Notes under the pieces: model-generated
What the model saw: only the letters and a program-made list of their open reading frames with translations
What the model was told of the DNA's origin: nothing
Databases searched by the model: none
Shown: positions 9,001 through 24,000 of the stretch, in pieces
How positions within the stretch are numbered: position 1 is the first letter of the stretch
How the letters are laid out: the number at the start of each line of letters is the position of its first letter
Position numbers and translations under genes: made by a program
NCBI GenBank assembly: GCA_964019135.1
Contig: OZ025258.1
Coordinates: forward strand, 1,674,001 to 1,738,000
From: Arenicola marina
Taxonomy: Eukaryota > Annelida > Polychaeta > Arenicolidae
Direction of reading: 5' to 3'
DNA: 64,000 nucleotides

Positions 9001-12000
9001 CACCAGGTAATCATTACCTGATTTGGAGGACGCAGCCCGGTACCTATCATCTACAGCCCAGGACTGTAATTATTACCTGATTTTGAGGACACAGCCCGGT
9101 ACCTATCATCTACAGCCCAGAACTGTAATTATTACCTGATTTGGAGGACACAGCCCGGTACCTATCATCTACAGCCCAGGACTGTAATCATTACCTGATT
9201 TGGAGGACACAGCCCGGTACCTATCATCTACAGCCCAGAACTGTAATTATTACCTGATTTGGAGGACACAGCCCGGTACCTATCATCTACAGCCCAGGAC
9301 TGTAATTATTACCTGATTTGGAGAACACAGCCCGGTACCTATCATCTACAGCCCAGGACTGTAATTATTACCTGATTTGGAGGACACAGCCCGGTACCTA
9401 GCTACAGCCCAGGACTGTAATTATTACCTGATTTGGAGAACACAGCCCGGTACCTATCATCTACAGCCAAAGACTGTAATCATTACCTGATTTGGAGGAC
9501 GCAGCCCGGTACCTATCATCTACAGCCCAGAACTGTAATTATTACCTGATTTGGAGGACACAGCCCGGTACCTATCATCTACAGCCCAGGACTGTAATCA
9601 TTACCTGATTTGGAGGACACAGCCCGGTACCTATCATCTACAGCCCAGAACTGTAATTATTACCTGATTTGGAGGACACAGCCCGGTACCTATCATCTAC
9701 AGCCCAGGACTGTATTTATTACCTGATTTGGAGAACACAGCCCGGTACCTATCATCTACAGCCCAGAACTGTAATTATTACTTGATTTGGAGGACACAGC
9801 CCGGTACCTATCATCTACAGCCCAGGACTGTAATTATTACCTGATTTGGAGGACACAGCCCGGTACCTATCATCTACAGCCCAGGACTGTAATTATTACC
9901 TGATTTGGAGAACACAGACCGGTACCTATCATCTACAGCCCAGGACTGTAATCATTACCTGATTTGGAGGACACAGCCCGGTACCTATCATCTACAGCCC
10001 AGAACTGTAATTATTACCTGATTTGGAGGACACAGCCCAGAACTCCGCATTTATTTCACGGGCAATTGCGACGGCCTCTTCCTCTACATCTCTGTACGCA
10101 GATTGTGTCTGTAGAAAAACACATTAAGGACCGCATATTACATATCCATGAATATGGACAGGTGCAAGGCAATTGCATAATTTTATAGTTGGGAATATTC
10201 AGGCCTGTGATTGACCCTCACAAAAAAGAATAAAGTAGTGATACTTTAAAACAGGGGAAAGCTAAAATCTTAATTTTTTTTTTAGGATTAAATGGCAACC
10301 AATATTAATCTATGTCACATCAAATAATACTTCCTCCGCCAAATTTGCATGTATTTGATGTATTACATGCAAATACCAAGATATTTAGTGATTGCATATA
10401 TGCGCCGAAAGGCACAATTGTGACAATTCGTCATTTTTGGCCTAATTTATAGCCTATTTTGGTTACAAAAGAGCTTATAGAACAAAAGTTAGTTCAGTAA
10501 CATATTGTTTTTTTGTTATTTTTGTATTCCCCATGACGCTAGGCTTCAGCAGGCAGTTTTTTGGGGAAGTCTGTCGACCAGTTTTTATAGGAGATTTCAA
10601 GACAGTGGGAAAAAAATACATTTATAGGATTTTCCAATTGGCCGCCATGTTAAAGCCAATTTAACAAAAATGCCACAAACTTTTTTTTTTAGTGAAGTGA
10701 CATATATTTGTTATGATATTTTCAGGTAGATCCATACATGATACTTATCTAGAGAAAAAAGAAAACAAATCTGTCGACGAATTTTTTTTAACCCCCCACC
10801 CGCTCTCGACCTTAAAAACGAATTTATAGTTTTTTAAATAGCACGACATATTGTAGTTTAAGATCTATTCACACATTTTATGAGGGCAGATAGCCTGAAT
10901 TCAGGTGTCACAGGTCATTGGGCATCAATCAGACACTATAGTGGGGTGATTCTGATGAACCAGAGTTCATTCAAACATTGAGTGCCTTGCAAATGATCTG
11001 GTCAAATCTTAAAAAATAAAATATAGAAAAAGTAGGGAGAAAATAAAAGTAGTGAATTTTTTTTAGTAAACGGTGGGAAAGTAGGAGGGACAATCACAGG
11101 CCTGAGATTTATAGTGTAAGCATTTATTTCCATGTAAAAGCCATGCATTTCGTAACGTTAACCATAATGAAAGAGCTAGCTGGCCTCACCATTAGATCTT
11201 TCTTTGTGCCGATGAGGAAGACGAGCGGGTCGGCGGCGTTTTGACAAGCGTCCTCCTTCCAAGTCCTCACGCTGGCCAGACTCCCAATGTCACTGAGGTC
11301 AAAGGCCACAATGACAACTGTCAACAAACAAACAGAGGCTCGTTCATTGCTTCCTCAATGTCACTGGGAACAAACAAACAGAGGCTCGTTCATTGCTTCC
11401 TCAATGTCACTGGGAACAAACAAACAGAGGCTCGTTCATTGCTTCCTCAATGTCACTGGGAACAAACAAACAGAGGCTCGTTCATTGCTTCCTCAATGTC
11501 ACTGTCAACAAACAAACAGAGGCTCGTTCATTGCTTCCTCAATGTCACTGGGAACAAACAAACAGAGGCTCGTTCATTGCTTCCTCAATGTCACTGGGAA
11601 CAAACAAACAGAGGCTCGTTCATTGCTTCCTCAATGTCACTGGGAACAAACAAACAGAGGCTCGTTCATTGCTTCCTCAATGTCACTGGGAACAAACAAA
11701 CAGAGGCTCGTTCATTGCTTCCTCAATGTCACTGGGAACAAACAAACAGAGGCTCGTTCATTGCTTCCTCAATGTCACTGGGAACAAACAAACAGAGGCT
11801 CGTTCATTGCTTCCTCAATGTCACTGGGAACAAACAAACAGAGGCTCGTTCATTGCTTCCTCAATGTCACTGGGAACAAACAAACAGAGGCTCGTTCATT
11901 GCTTCCTCAATGTCACTGGGAACAAACAAACAGAGGCTCGTTCATTGCTTCCTCAATGTCACTGGGAACAAACAAACAGAGGCTCGTTCATTGCTTCCTC

Positions 12001-15000
12001 AATGTCACTGGGAACAAACAAACAGAGGCTCGTTTATTGCTTCCTCAATGTCACTGGGAACAAACAAACAGAGGCTCGTTCATTGCTTCCTCAATGTCAC
12101 TGGGAACAAACAAACAGAGGCTCGTTCATTGCTTCCTCAATGTCACTGGGAACAAACAAACAGAGGCTCGTTCATTGCTTCCTCAATGTCACTGGGAACA
12201 AACAAACAGAGGCTCGTTCATTGCTTCCTCAATGTCACTGGGAACAAACAAACAGAGGCTCGTTCATTGCTTCCTCAATGTCACTGGGAACAAACAAACA
12301 GAGGCTCGTTCATTGCTTCCTCAATGTCACTGGGAACAAACAAACAGAGGCTCGTTCATTGCTTCCTCAATGTCACTGGGAACAAACAAACAGAGGCTCG
12401 TTCATTGCTTCCTCAATGTCACTGGGAACAAACAAACAGAGGCTCGTTCATTGCTTCCTCAATGTCACTGGGAACAAACAAACAGAGGCTCGTTCATTGC
12501 TTCCTCAATGTCACTGGGAACAAACAAACAGAGGCTCGTTCATTGCTTCCTCAATGTCACTGGGAACAAACAAACAGAGGCTCGTTCATTGCTTCCTCAA
12601 TGTCACTGGGAACAAACAAACAGAGGCTCGTTCATTGCTTCCTCAATGTCACTGGGAACAAACAAACAGAGGCTCGTTCATTGCTTCCTCAATGTCACTG
12701 GGAACAAACAAACAGAGGCTCGTTCATTGCTTCCTCAATGTCACTGGGAACAAACAAACAGAGGCTCGTTCATTGCTTCCTCAATGTCACTGTCAACAAA
12801 CAAACAGAGGCTCGTTCATTGCTTCCTCAATGTCACTGGGAACAAACAAACAGAGGCTCGTTCATTGCTTCCTCAATGTCACTGTCAACAAACAAACAGA
12901 GGCTCGTTCATTGCTTCCTCAATGTCACTGGGAACAAACAAACAGAGGCTCGTTCATTGCTTCCTCAATGTCACTGGGAACAAACAAACAGAGGCTCGTT
13001 CATTGCTTCCTCAATGTCACTGGGAACAAACAAACAGAGGCTCGTTCATTGCTTCCTCAATGTCACTGGGAACAAACAAACAGAGGCTCGTTCATTGCTT
13101 CCTCAATGTCACTGGGAACAAACAAACAGAGGCTCGTTCATTGCTTCCTCAATGTCACTGGGAACAAACAAACAGAGGCTCGTTCATTGCTTCCTCAATG
13201 TCACTGGGAACAAACAAACAGAGGCTCGTTCATTGCTTCCTCAATGTCACTGGGAACAAACAAACAGAGGCTCGTTCATTGCTTCCTCAATGTCACTGGG
13301 AACAAACAAACAGAGGCTCGTTCATTGCTTCCTCAATGTCACTGGGAACAAACAAACAGAGGCTCGTTCATTGCTTCCTCAATGTCACTGGGAACAAACA
13401 AACAGAGGCTCGTTCATTGCTTCCTCAATGTCACTGGGAACAAACAAACAGAGGCTCGTTCATTGCTTCCTCAATGTCACTGGGAACAAACAAAACAGAG
13501 GCTCGTTCATTGCTTCCTCAATGTCACTGGGAACAAACAAACAGAGGCTCGTTCATTGCTTCCTCAATGTCACTGTGAACAAACAAACAGAGGCTCGTTC
13601 ATTGCTTCCTCAATGTCACTGGGAACAAACAAACAGAGGCTCGTTCATTGCTTCCTCAATGTCACTGGGAACAAACAAACAGAGGCTCGTTCATTGCTTC
13701 CTCAATGTCACTGGGAACAAACAAACAGAGGCTCGTTCATTGCTTCCTCAATGTCACTGGGAACAAACAAACAGAGGCTCGTTCATTGCTTCCTCAATGT
13801 CACTGGGAACAAACAAACAGAGGCTCGTTCATTGCTTCCTCAATGTCACTGGGAACAAACAAACAGAGGCTCGTTCATTGCTTCCTCAATGTCACTGGGA
13901 ACAAACAAACAGAGGCTCGTTCATTGCTTCCTCAATGTCACTGGGAACAAACAAACAGAGGCTCGTTCATTGCTTCCTCAATGTCACTGGGAACAAACAA
14001 ACAGAGGCTCGTTCATTGCTTCCTCAATGTCACTGGGAACAAACAAACAGAGGCTCGTTCATTGCTTCCTCAATGTCACTGGGAACAAACAAACAGAGGC
14101 TCGTTCATTGCTTCCTCAATGTCACTGGGAACAAACAAACAGAGGCTCGTTCATTGCTTCCTCAATGTCACTGGGAACAAACAAACAGAGGCTCGTTCAT
14201 TGCTTCCTCAATGTCACTGGGAACAAACAAACAGAGGCTCGTTCATTGCTTCCTCAATGTCACTGGGAACAAACAAACAGAGGCTCGTTCATTGCTTCCT
14301 CAATGTCACTGGGAACAAACAAACAGAGGCTCGTTCATTGCTTCCTCAATGTCACTGGGAACAAACAAACAGAGGCTCGTTCATTGCTTCCTCAATGTCA
14401 CTGGGAACAAACAAACAGAGGCTCGTTCATTGCTTCCTCAATGTCACTGGCAACAAACAAACAGAGGCTCGTTCATTGCTTCCTCAATGTCACTGGGAAC
14501 AAACAAACAGAGGCTCGTTCATTGCTTCCTCAATGTCACTGGGAACAAACAAACAGAGGCTCGTTCATTGCTTCCTCAATGTCACTGGGAACAAACAAAC
14601 AGAGGCTCGTTCATTGCTTCCTCAATGTCACTGGGAACAAACAAACAGAGGCTCGTTCATTGCTTCCTCAATGTCACTGGGAACAAACAAACAGAGGCTC
14701 GTTCATTGCTTCCTCAATGTCACTGGGAACAAACAAACAGAGGCTCGTTCATTGCTTCCTCAATGTCACTGGGAACAAACAAACAGAGGCTCGTTCATTG
14801 CTTCCTCAATGTCACTGGGAACAAACAAACAGAGGCTCGTTCATTGCTTCCTCAATGTCACTGGGAACAAACAAACAGAGGCTCGTTCATTGCTTCCTCA
14901 ATGTCACTGGGAACAAACAAACAGAGGCTCGTTCATTGCTTCCTCAATGTCACTGGGAACAAACAAACAGAGGCTCGTTCATTGCTTCCTCAATGTCACT

Positions 15001-18000
15001 GGGAACAAACAAACAGAGGCTCGTTCATTGCTTCCTCAATGTCACTGGGAACAAACAAACAGAGGCTCGTTCATTGCTTCCTCAATGTCACTGGGAACAA
15101 ACAAACAGAGGCTCGTTCATTGCTTCCTCAATGTCACTGGGAACAAACAAACAGAGGCTCGTTCATTGCTTCCTCAATGTCACTGGGAACAAACAAACAG
15201 AGGCTCGTTCATTGCTTCCTCAATGTCACTGGGAACAAACAAACAGAGGCTCGTTCATTGCTTCCTCAATGTCACTGGGAACAAACAAACAGAGGCTCGT
15301 TCATTGCTTCCTCAATGTCACTGGGAACAAACAAACAGAGGCTCGTTCATTGCTTCCTCAATGTCACTGGGAACAAACAAACAGAGGCTCGTTCATTGCT
15401 TCCTCAATGTCACTGGGAACAAACAAACAGAGGCTCGTTCATTGCTTCCTCAATGTCACTGGGAACAAACAAACAGAGGCTCGTTCATTGCTTCCTCAAT
15501 GTCACTGGGAACAAACAAACAGAGGCTCGTTCATTGCTTCCTCAATGTCACTGGGAACAAACAAACAGAGGCTCGTTCATTGCTTCCTCAATGTCACTGG
15601 GAACAAACAAACAGAGGCTCGTTCATTGCTTCCTCAATGTCACTGGGAACAAACAAACAGAGGCTCGTTCATTGCTTCCTCAATGTCACTGGGAACAAAC
15701 AAACAGAGGCTCGTTCATTGCTTCCTCAATGTCACTGGGAACAAACAAACAGAGGCTCGTTCATTGCTTCCTCAATGTCACTGGGAACAAACAAACAGAG
15801 GCTCGTTCATTGCTTCCTCAATGTCACTGGGAACAAACAAACAGAGGCTCGTTCATTGCTTCCTCAATGTCACTGGGAACAAACAAACAGAGGCTCGTTC
15901 ATTGCTTCCTCAATGTCACTGGGAACAAACAAACAGAGGCTCGTTCATTGCTTCCTCAATGTCACTGGGAACAAACAAACAGAGGCTCGTTCATTGCTTC
16001 CTCAATGTCACTGGGAACAAACAAACAGAGGCTCGTTCATTGCTTCCTCAATGTCACTGGGAACAAACAAACAGAGGCTCGTTCATTGCTTCCTCAATGT
16101 CACTGGGAACAAACAAACAGAGGCTCGTTCATTGCTTCCTCAATGTCACTGGGAACAAACAAACAGAGGCTCGTTCATTGCTTCCTCAATGTCACTGGGA
16201 ACAAACAAACAGAGGCTCGTTCATTGCTTCCTCAATGTCACTGGGAACAAACAAACAGAGGCTCGTTCATTGCTTCCTCAATGTCACTGGGAACAAACAA
16301 ACAGAGGCTCGTTCATTGCTTCCTCAATGTCACTGGGAACAAACAAACAGAGGCTCGTTCATTGCTTCCTCAATGTCACTGGGAACAAACAAACAGAGGC
16401 TCGTTCATTGCTTCCTCAATGTCACTGGGAACAAACAAACAGAGGCTCGTTCATTGCTTCCTCAATGTCACTGGGAACAAACAAACAGAGGCTCGTTCAT
16501 TGCTTCCTCAATGTCACTGGGAACAAACAAACAGAGGCTCGTTCATTGCTTCCTCAATGTCACTGGGAACAAACAAACAGAGGCTCGTTCATTGCTTCCT
16601 CAATGTCACTGGGAACAAACAAACAGAGGCTCGTTCATTGCTTCCTCAATGTCACTGGGAACAAACAAACAGAGGCTCGTTCATTGCTTCCTCAATGTCA
16701 CTGGGAACAAACAAACAGAGGCTCGTTCATTGCTTCCTCAATGTCACTGGGAACAAACAAACAGAGGCTCGTTCATTGCTTCCTCAATGTCACTGGGAAC
16801 AAACAAACAGAGGCTCGTTCATTGCTTCCTCAATGTCACTGGGAACAAACAAACAGAGGCTCGTTCATTGCTTCCTCAATGTCACTGGGAACAAACAAAC
16901 AGAGGCTCGTTCATTGCTTCCTCAATGTCACTGGGAACAAACAAACAGAGGCTCGTTCATTGCTTCCTCAATGTCACTGGGAACAAACAAACAGAGGCTC
17001 GTTCATTGCTTCCTCAATGTCACTGGGAACAAACAAACAGAGGCTCGTTCATTGCTTCCTCAATGTCACTGGGAACAAACAAACAGAGGCTCGTTCATTG
17101 CTTCCTCAATGTCACTGGGAACAAACAAACAGAGGCTCGTTCATTGCTTCCTCAATGTCACTGGGAACAAACAAACAGAGGCTCGTTCATTGCTTCCTCA
17201 ATGTCACTGGGAACAAACAAACAGAGGCTCGTTCATTGCTTCCTCAATGTCACTGTCAACAAACAAACAGAGGCTCGTTCATTGCTTCCTCAATGTCACT
17301 GGGAACAAACAAACAGAGGCTCGTTCATTGCTTCCTCAATGTCACTGGGAACAAACAAACAGAGGCTCGTTCATTGCTTCCTCAATGTCACTGGGAACAA
17401 ACAAACAGAGGCTCGTTCATTGCTTCCTCAATGTCACTGGGAACAAACAAACAGAGGCTCGTTCATTGCTTCCTCAATGTCACTGTGAACAAACAAACAG
17501 AGGCTCGTTCATTGCTTCCTCAATGTCACTGGGAACAAACAAACAGAGGCTCGTTCATTGCTTCCTCAATGTCACTGGGAACAAACAAACAGAGGCTCGT
17601 TCATTGCTTCCTCAATGTCACTGGGAACAAACAAACAGAGGCTCGTTCATTGCTTCCTCAATGTCACTGGGAACAAACAAACAGAGGCTCGTTCATTGCT
17701 TCCTCAATGTCACTGGGAACAAACAAACAGAGGCTCGTTCATTGCTTCCTCAATGTCACTGGGAACAAACAAACAGAGGCTCGTTCATTGCTTCCTCAAT
17801 GTCACTGGCAACAAACAAACAGAGGCTCGTTCATTGCTTCCTCAATGTCACTGGGAACAAACAAACAGAGGCTCGTTCATTGCTTCCTCAATGTCACTGG
17901 GAACAAACAAACAGAGGCTCGTTCATTGCTTCCTCAATGTCACTGGGAACAAACAAACAGAGGCTCGTTCATTGCTTCCTCAATGTCACTGGGAACAAAC

Positions 18001-21000
18001 AAACAGAGGCTCGTTCATTGCTTCCTCAATGTCACTGGGAACAAACAAACAGAGGCTCGTTCATTGCTTCCTCAATGTCACTGTCAACAAACAAACAGAG
18101 GCTCGTTCATTGCTTCCTCAATGTCACTGGGAACAAACAAACAGAGGCTCGTTCATTGCTTCCTCAATGTCACTGGGAACAAACAAACAGAGGCTCGTTC
18201 ATTGCTTCCTCAATGTCACTGTCAACAAACAAACAGAGGCTCGTTCATTGCTTCCTCAATGTCACTGGGAACAAACAAACAGAGGCTCGTTCATTGCTTC
18301 CTCAATGTCACTGGGAACAAACAAACAGAGGCTCGTTCATTGCTTCCTCAATGTCACTGGGAACAAACAAACAGAGGCTCGTTCATTGCTTCCTCAATGT
18401 CACTGGGAACAAACAAACAGAGGCTCGTTCATTGCTTCCTCAATGTCACTGGGAACAAACAAACAGAGGCTCGTTCATTGCTTCCTCAATGTCACTGGGA
18501 ACAAACAAACAGAGGCTCGTTCATTGCTTCCTCAATGTCACTGGGAACAAACAAACAGAGGCTCGTTCATTGCTTCCTCAATGTCACTGGGAACAAACAA
18601 ACAGAGGCTCGTTCATTGCTTCCTCAATGTCACTGGGAACAAACAAACAGAGGCTCGTTCATTGCTTCCTCAATGTCACTGGGAACAAACAAACAGAGGC
18701 TCGTTCATTGCTTCCTCAATGTCACTGGGAACAAACAAACAGAGGCTCGTTCATTGCTTCCTCAATGTCACTGGGAACAAACAAACAGAGGCTCGTTCAT
18801 TGCTTCCTCAATGTCACTGTCAACAAACAAACAGAGGCTCGTTCATTGCTTCCTCAATGTCACTGGGAACAAACAAACAGAGGCTCGTTCATTGCTTCCT
18901 CAATGTCACTGGGAACAAACAAACAGAGGCTCGTTCATTGCTTCCTCAATGTCACTGGGAACAAACAAACAGAGGCTCGTTCATTGCTTCCTCAATGTCA
19001 CTGGGAACAAACAAACAGAGGCTCGTTCATTGCTTCCTCAATGTCACTGGGAACAAACAAACAGAGGCTCGTTCATTGCTTCCTCAATGTCACTGGGAAC
19101 AAACAAACAGAGGCTCGTTCATTGCTTCCTCAATGTCACTGGGAACAAACAAACAGAGGCTCGTTCATTGCTTCCTCAATGTCACTGGGAACAAACAAAC
19201 AGAGGCTCGTTCATTGCTTCCTCAATGTCACTGGGAACAAACAAACAGAGGCTCGTTCATTGCTTCCTCAATGTCACTGTCAACAAACAAACAGAGGCTC
19301 GTTCATTGCTTCCTCAATGTCACTGGGAACAAACAAACAGAGGCTCGTTCATTGCTTCCTCAATGTCACTGGGAACAAACAAACAGAGGCTCGTTCATTG
19401 CTTCCTCAATGTCACTGTCAACAAACAAACAGAGGCTCGTTCATTGCTTCCTCAATGTCACTGTCAACAAACAAACAGAGGCTCGTTCATTGCTTCCTCA
19501 ATGTCACTGGGAACAAACAAACAGAGGCTCGTTCATTGCTTCCTCAATGTCACTGTCAACAAACAAACAGAGGCTCGTTCATTGCTTCCTCAATGTCACT
19601 GTCAACAAACAAACAGAGGCTCGTTCATTGCTTCCTCAATGTCACTGGGAACAAACAAACAGAGGCTCGTTCATTGCTTCCTCAATGTCACTGGGAACAA
19701 ACAAACAGAGGCTCGTTCATTGCTTCCTCAATGTCACTGGGAACAAACAAACAGAGGCTCGTTCATTGCTTCCTCAATGTCACTGGGAACAAACAAACAG
19801 AGGCTCGTTCATTGCTTCCTCAATGTCACTGTCAACAAACAAACAGAGGCTCGTTCATTGCTTCCTCAATGTCACTGGGAACAAACAAACAGAGGCTCGT
19901 TCATTGCTTCCTCAATGTCACTGGGAACAAACAAACAGAGGCTCGTTCATTGCTTCCTCAATGTCACTGGGAACAAACAAACAGAGGCTCGTTCATTGCT
20001 TCCTCAATGTCACTGGGAACAAACAAACAGAGGCTCGTTCATTGCTTCCTCAATGTCACTGGGAACAAACAAACAGAGGCTCGTTCATTGCTTCCTCAAT
20101 GTCACTGGGAACAAACAAACAGAGGCTCGTTCATTGCTTCCTCAATGTCACTGTCAACAAACAAACAGAGGCTCGTTCATTGCTTCCTCAATGTCACTGG
20201 GAACAAACAAACAGAGGCTCGTTCATTGCTTCCTCAATGTCACTGGGAACAAACAAACAGAGGCTCGTTCATTGCTTCCTCAATGTCACTGTCAACAAAC
20301 AAACAGAGGCTCGTTCATTGCTTCCTCAATGTCACTGGGAACAAACAAACAGAGGCTCGTTCATTGCTTCCTCAATGTCACTGGGAACAAACAAACAGAG
20401 GCTCGTTCATTGCTTCCTCAATGTCACTGGGAACAAACAAACAGAGGCTCGTTCATTGCTTCCTCAATGTCACTGGGAACAAACAAACAGAGGCTCGTTC
20501 ATTGCTTCCTCAATGTCACTGGGAACAAACAAACAGAGGCTCGTTCATTGCTTCCTCAATGTCACTGGGAACAAACAAACAGAGGCTCGTTCATTGCTTC
20601 CTCAATGTCACTGGGAACAAACAAACAGAGGCTCGTTCATTGCTTCCTCAATGTCACTGGGAACAAACAAACAGAGGCTCGTTCATTGCTTCCTCAATGT
20701 CACTGTCAACAAACAAACAGAGGCTCGTTCATTGCTTCCTCAATGTCACTGGGAACAAACAAACAGAGGCTCGTTTATTGCTTCCTCAATGTCACTGTCA
20801 ACAAACAAACAGAGGCTCGTTCATTGCTTCCTCAATGTCACTGTCAACAAACAAACAGAGGCTCGTTCATTGCTTCCTCAATGTCACTGGGAACAAACAA
20901 ACAGAGGCTCGTTCATTGCTTCCTCAATGTCACTGGGAACAAACAAACAGAGGCTCGTTTATTGCTTCCTCAATGTCACTGGGAACAAACAAACAGAGGC

Positions 21001-24000
21001 TCGTTCATTGCTTCCTCAATGTCACTGGGAACAAACAAACAGAGGCTCGTTCATTGCTTCCTCAATGTCACTGGGAACAAACAAACAGAGGCTCGTTCAT
21101 TGCTTCCTCAATGTCACTGGGAACAAACAAACAGAGGCTCGTTCATTGCTTCCTCAATGTCACTGGGAACAAACAAACAGAGGCTCGTTCATTGCTTCCT
21201 CAATGTCACTGGGAACAAACAAACAGAGGCTCGTTCATTGCTTCCTCAATGTCACTGTCAACAAACAAACAGAGGCTCGTTCATTGCTTCCTCAATGTCA
21301 CTGGGAACAAACAAACAGAGGCTCGTTTATTGCTTCCTCAATGTCACTGGGAACAAACAAACAGAGGCTCGTTCATTGCTTCCTCAATGTCACTGGGAAC
21401 AAACAAACAGAGGCTCGTTCATTGCTTCCTCAATGTCACTGGGAACAAACAAACAGAGGCTCGTTCATTGCTTCCTCAATGTCACTGTCAACAAACAAAC
21501 AGAGGCTCGTTCATTGCTTCCTCAATGTCACTGGGAACAAACAAACAGAGGCTCGTTCATTGCTTCCTCAATGTCACTGGGAACAAACAAACAGAGGCTC
21601 GTTCATTGCTTCCTCAATGTCACTGGGAACAAACAAACAGAGGCTCGTTCATTGCTTCCTCAATGTCACTGGGAACAAACAAACAGAGGCTCGTTCATTG
21701 CTTCCTCAATGTCACTGGGAACAAACAAACAGAGGCTCGTTCATTGCTTCCTCAATGTCACTGGGAACAAACAAACAGAGGCTCGTTCATTGCTTTCTCA
21801 ATGTCACTGGGAACAAACAAACAGAGGCTCGTTCATTGCTTCCTCAATGTCACTGGGAACAAACAAACAGAGGCTCGTTCATTGCTTCCTCAATGTCACT
21901 GGGAACAAACAAACAGAGGCTCGTTCATTGCTTCCTCAATGTCACTGGGAACAAACAAACAGAGGCTCGTTCATTGCTTCCTCAATGTCACTGGGAACAA
22001 ACAAACAGAGGCTCGTTCATTGCTTCCTCAATGTCACTGGGAACAAACAAACAGAGGCTCGTTCATTGCTTCCTCAATGTCACTGGGAACAAACAAACAG
22101 AGGCTCGTTCATTGCTTCCTCAATGTCACTGTCAACAAACAAACAGAGGCTCGTTCATTGCTTCCTCAATGTCACTGGGAACAAACAAACAGAGGCTCGT
22201 TCATTGCTTCCTCAATGTCACTGGGAACAAACAAACAGAGGCTCGTTCATTGCTTCCTCAATGTCACTGGGAACAAACAAACAGAGGCTCGTTCATTGCT
22301 TCCTCAATGTCACTGTCAACAAACAAACAGAGGCTCGTTCATTGCTTCCTCAATGTCACTGGGAACAAACAAACAGAGGCTCGTTCATTGCTTCCTCAAT
22401 GTCACTGGGAACAAACAAACAGAGGCTCGTTCATTGCTTCCTCAATGTCACTGGGAACAAACAAACAGAGGCTCGTTCATTGCTTCCTCAATGTCACTGG
22501 GAACAAACAAACAGAGGCTCGTTCATTGCTTCCTCAATGTCACTGGGAACAAACAAACAGAGGCTCGTTCATTGCTTCCTCTATGTCACTGGGAACAAAC
22601 AAACAGAGGCTCGTTCATTGCTTCCTCAATGTCACTGGGAACAAACAAACAGAGGCTCGTTCATTCCTTCCTCAATGTCACTGGGAACAAACAAACAGAG
22701 GCTCGTTCATTGCTTCCTCAATGTCACTGGGAACAAACAAACAGAGGCTCGTTCATTGCTTCCTCAATGTCACTGTCAACAAACAAACAGAGGCTCGTTC
22801 ATTGCTTCCTCAATGTCACTGTCAACAAACAGAGGCTCGTTCATTGCTTCCTCAATGTCACTGGGAACAAACAAACAGAGGCTCGTTCATTGCTTCCTCT
22901 ATGTCACTGGGAACAAACAAACAGAGGCTCGTTCATTGCTTCCTCAATGTCACTGGGAACAAACAAACAGAGGCTCGTTCATTGCTTCCTCAATGTCACT
23001 GGGAACAAACAAACAGAGGCTCGTTCATTGCTTCCTCAATGTCACTGTCAACAAACAAACAGAGGCTCGTTCATTGCTTCCTCAATGTCACTGGGAACAA
23101 ACAAACAGAGGCTCGTTCATTGCTTCCTCAATGTCACTGGGAACAAACAAACAGAGGCTCGTTCATTGCTTCCTCAATGTCACTGGGAACAAACAAACAG
23201 AGGCTCGTTCATTGCTTCCTCAATGTCACTGGGAACAAACAAACAGAGGCTCGTTCATTGCTTCCTCAATGTCACTGGGAACAAACAAACAGAGGCTCGT
23301 TCATTGCTTCCTCAATGTCACTGGGAACAAACAAACAGAGGCTCGTTCATTGCTTCCTCAATGTCACTGGGAACAAACAAACAGAGGCTCGTTCATTGCT
23401 TCCTCAATGTCACTGGGAAAAAACAAACAGAGGCTCGTTCATTGCTTCCTCAATGTCACTGGGAACAAACAAACAGAGGCTCGTTCATTGCTTCCTCAAT
23501 GTCACTGGGAACAAACAAACAGAGGCTCGTTCATTGCTTCCTCAATGTCACTGGGAACAAACAAACAGAGGCTCGTTCATTGCTTCCTCAATGTCACTGG
23601 GAACAAACAAACAGAGGCTCGTTCATTGCTTCCTCAATGTCACTGTCAACAAACAAACAGAGGCTCGTTCATTCCTTCCTCAATGTCACTGTCAACAAAC
23701 AAACAGAGGCTCGTTCATTGCTTCCTCAATGTCACTGTCAACAAACAGAGGCTCGTTCATTGCTTCCTCAATGTCACTGGGAACAAACAAACAGAGGCTC
23801 GTTCATTGCTTCCTCAATGTCACTGGGAACAAACAAACAGAGGCTCGTTCATTGCTTCCTCAATGTCACTGGGAACAAACAAACAGAGGCTCGTTCATTG
23901 CTTCCTCAATGTCACTGTCAACAAACAAACAGAGGCTCGTTCATTGCTTCCTCAATGTCACTGGGAACAAACAAACAGAGGCTCGTTCATTGCTTCCTCA

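Noticed and set aside
6887..9050. Long ORFs on both strands made of [11 protein letters not shown] and [10 protein letters not shown] repeats
   Set aside because: They are produced by a 33-bp unit in a RAB34 intron, open in all frames, with no coding bias.
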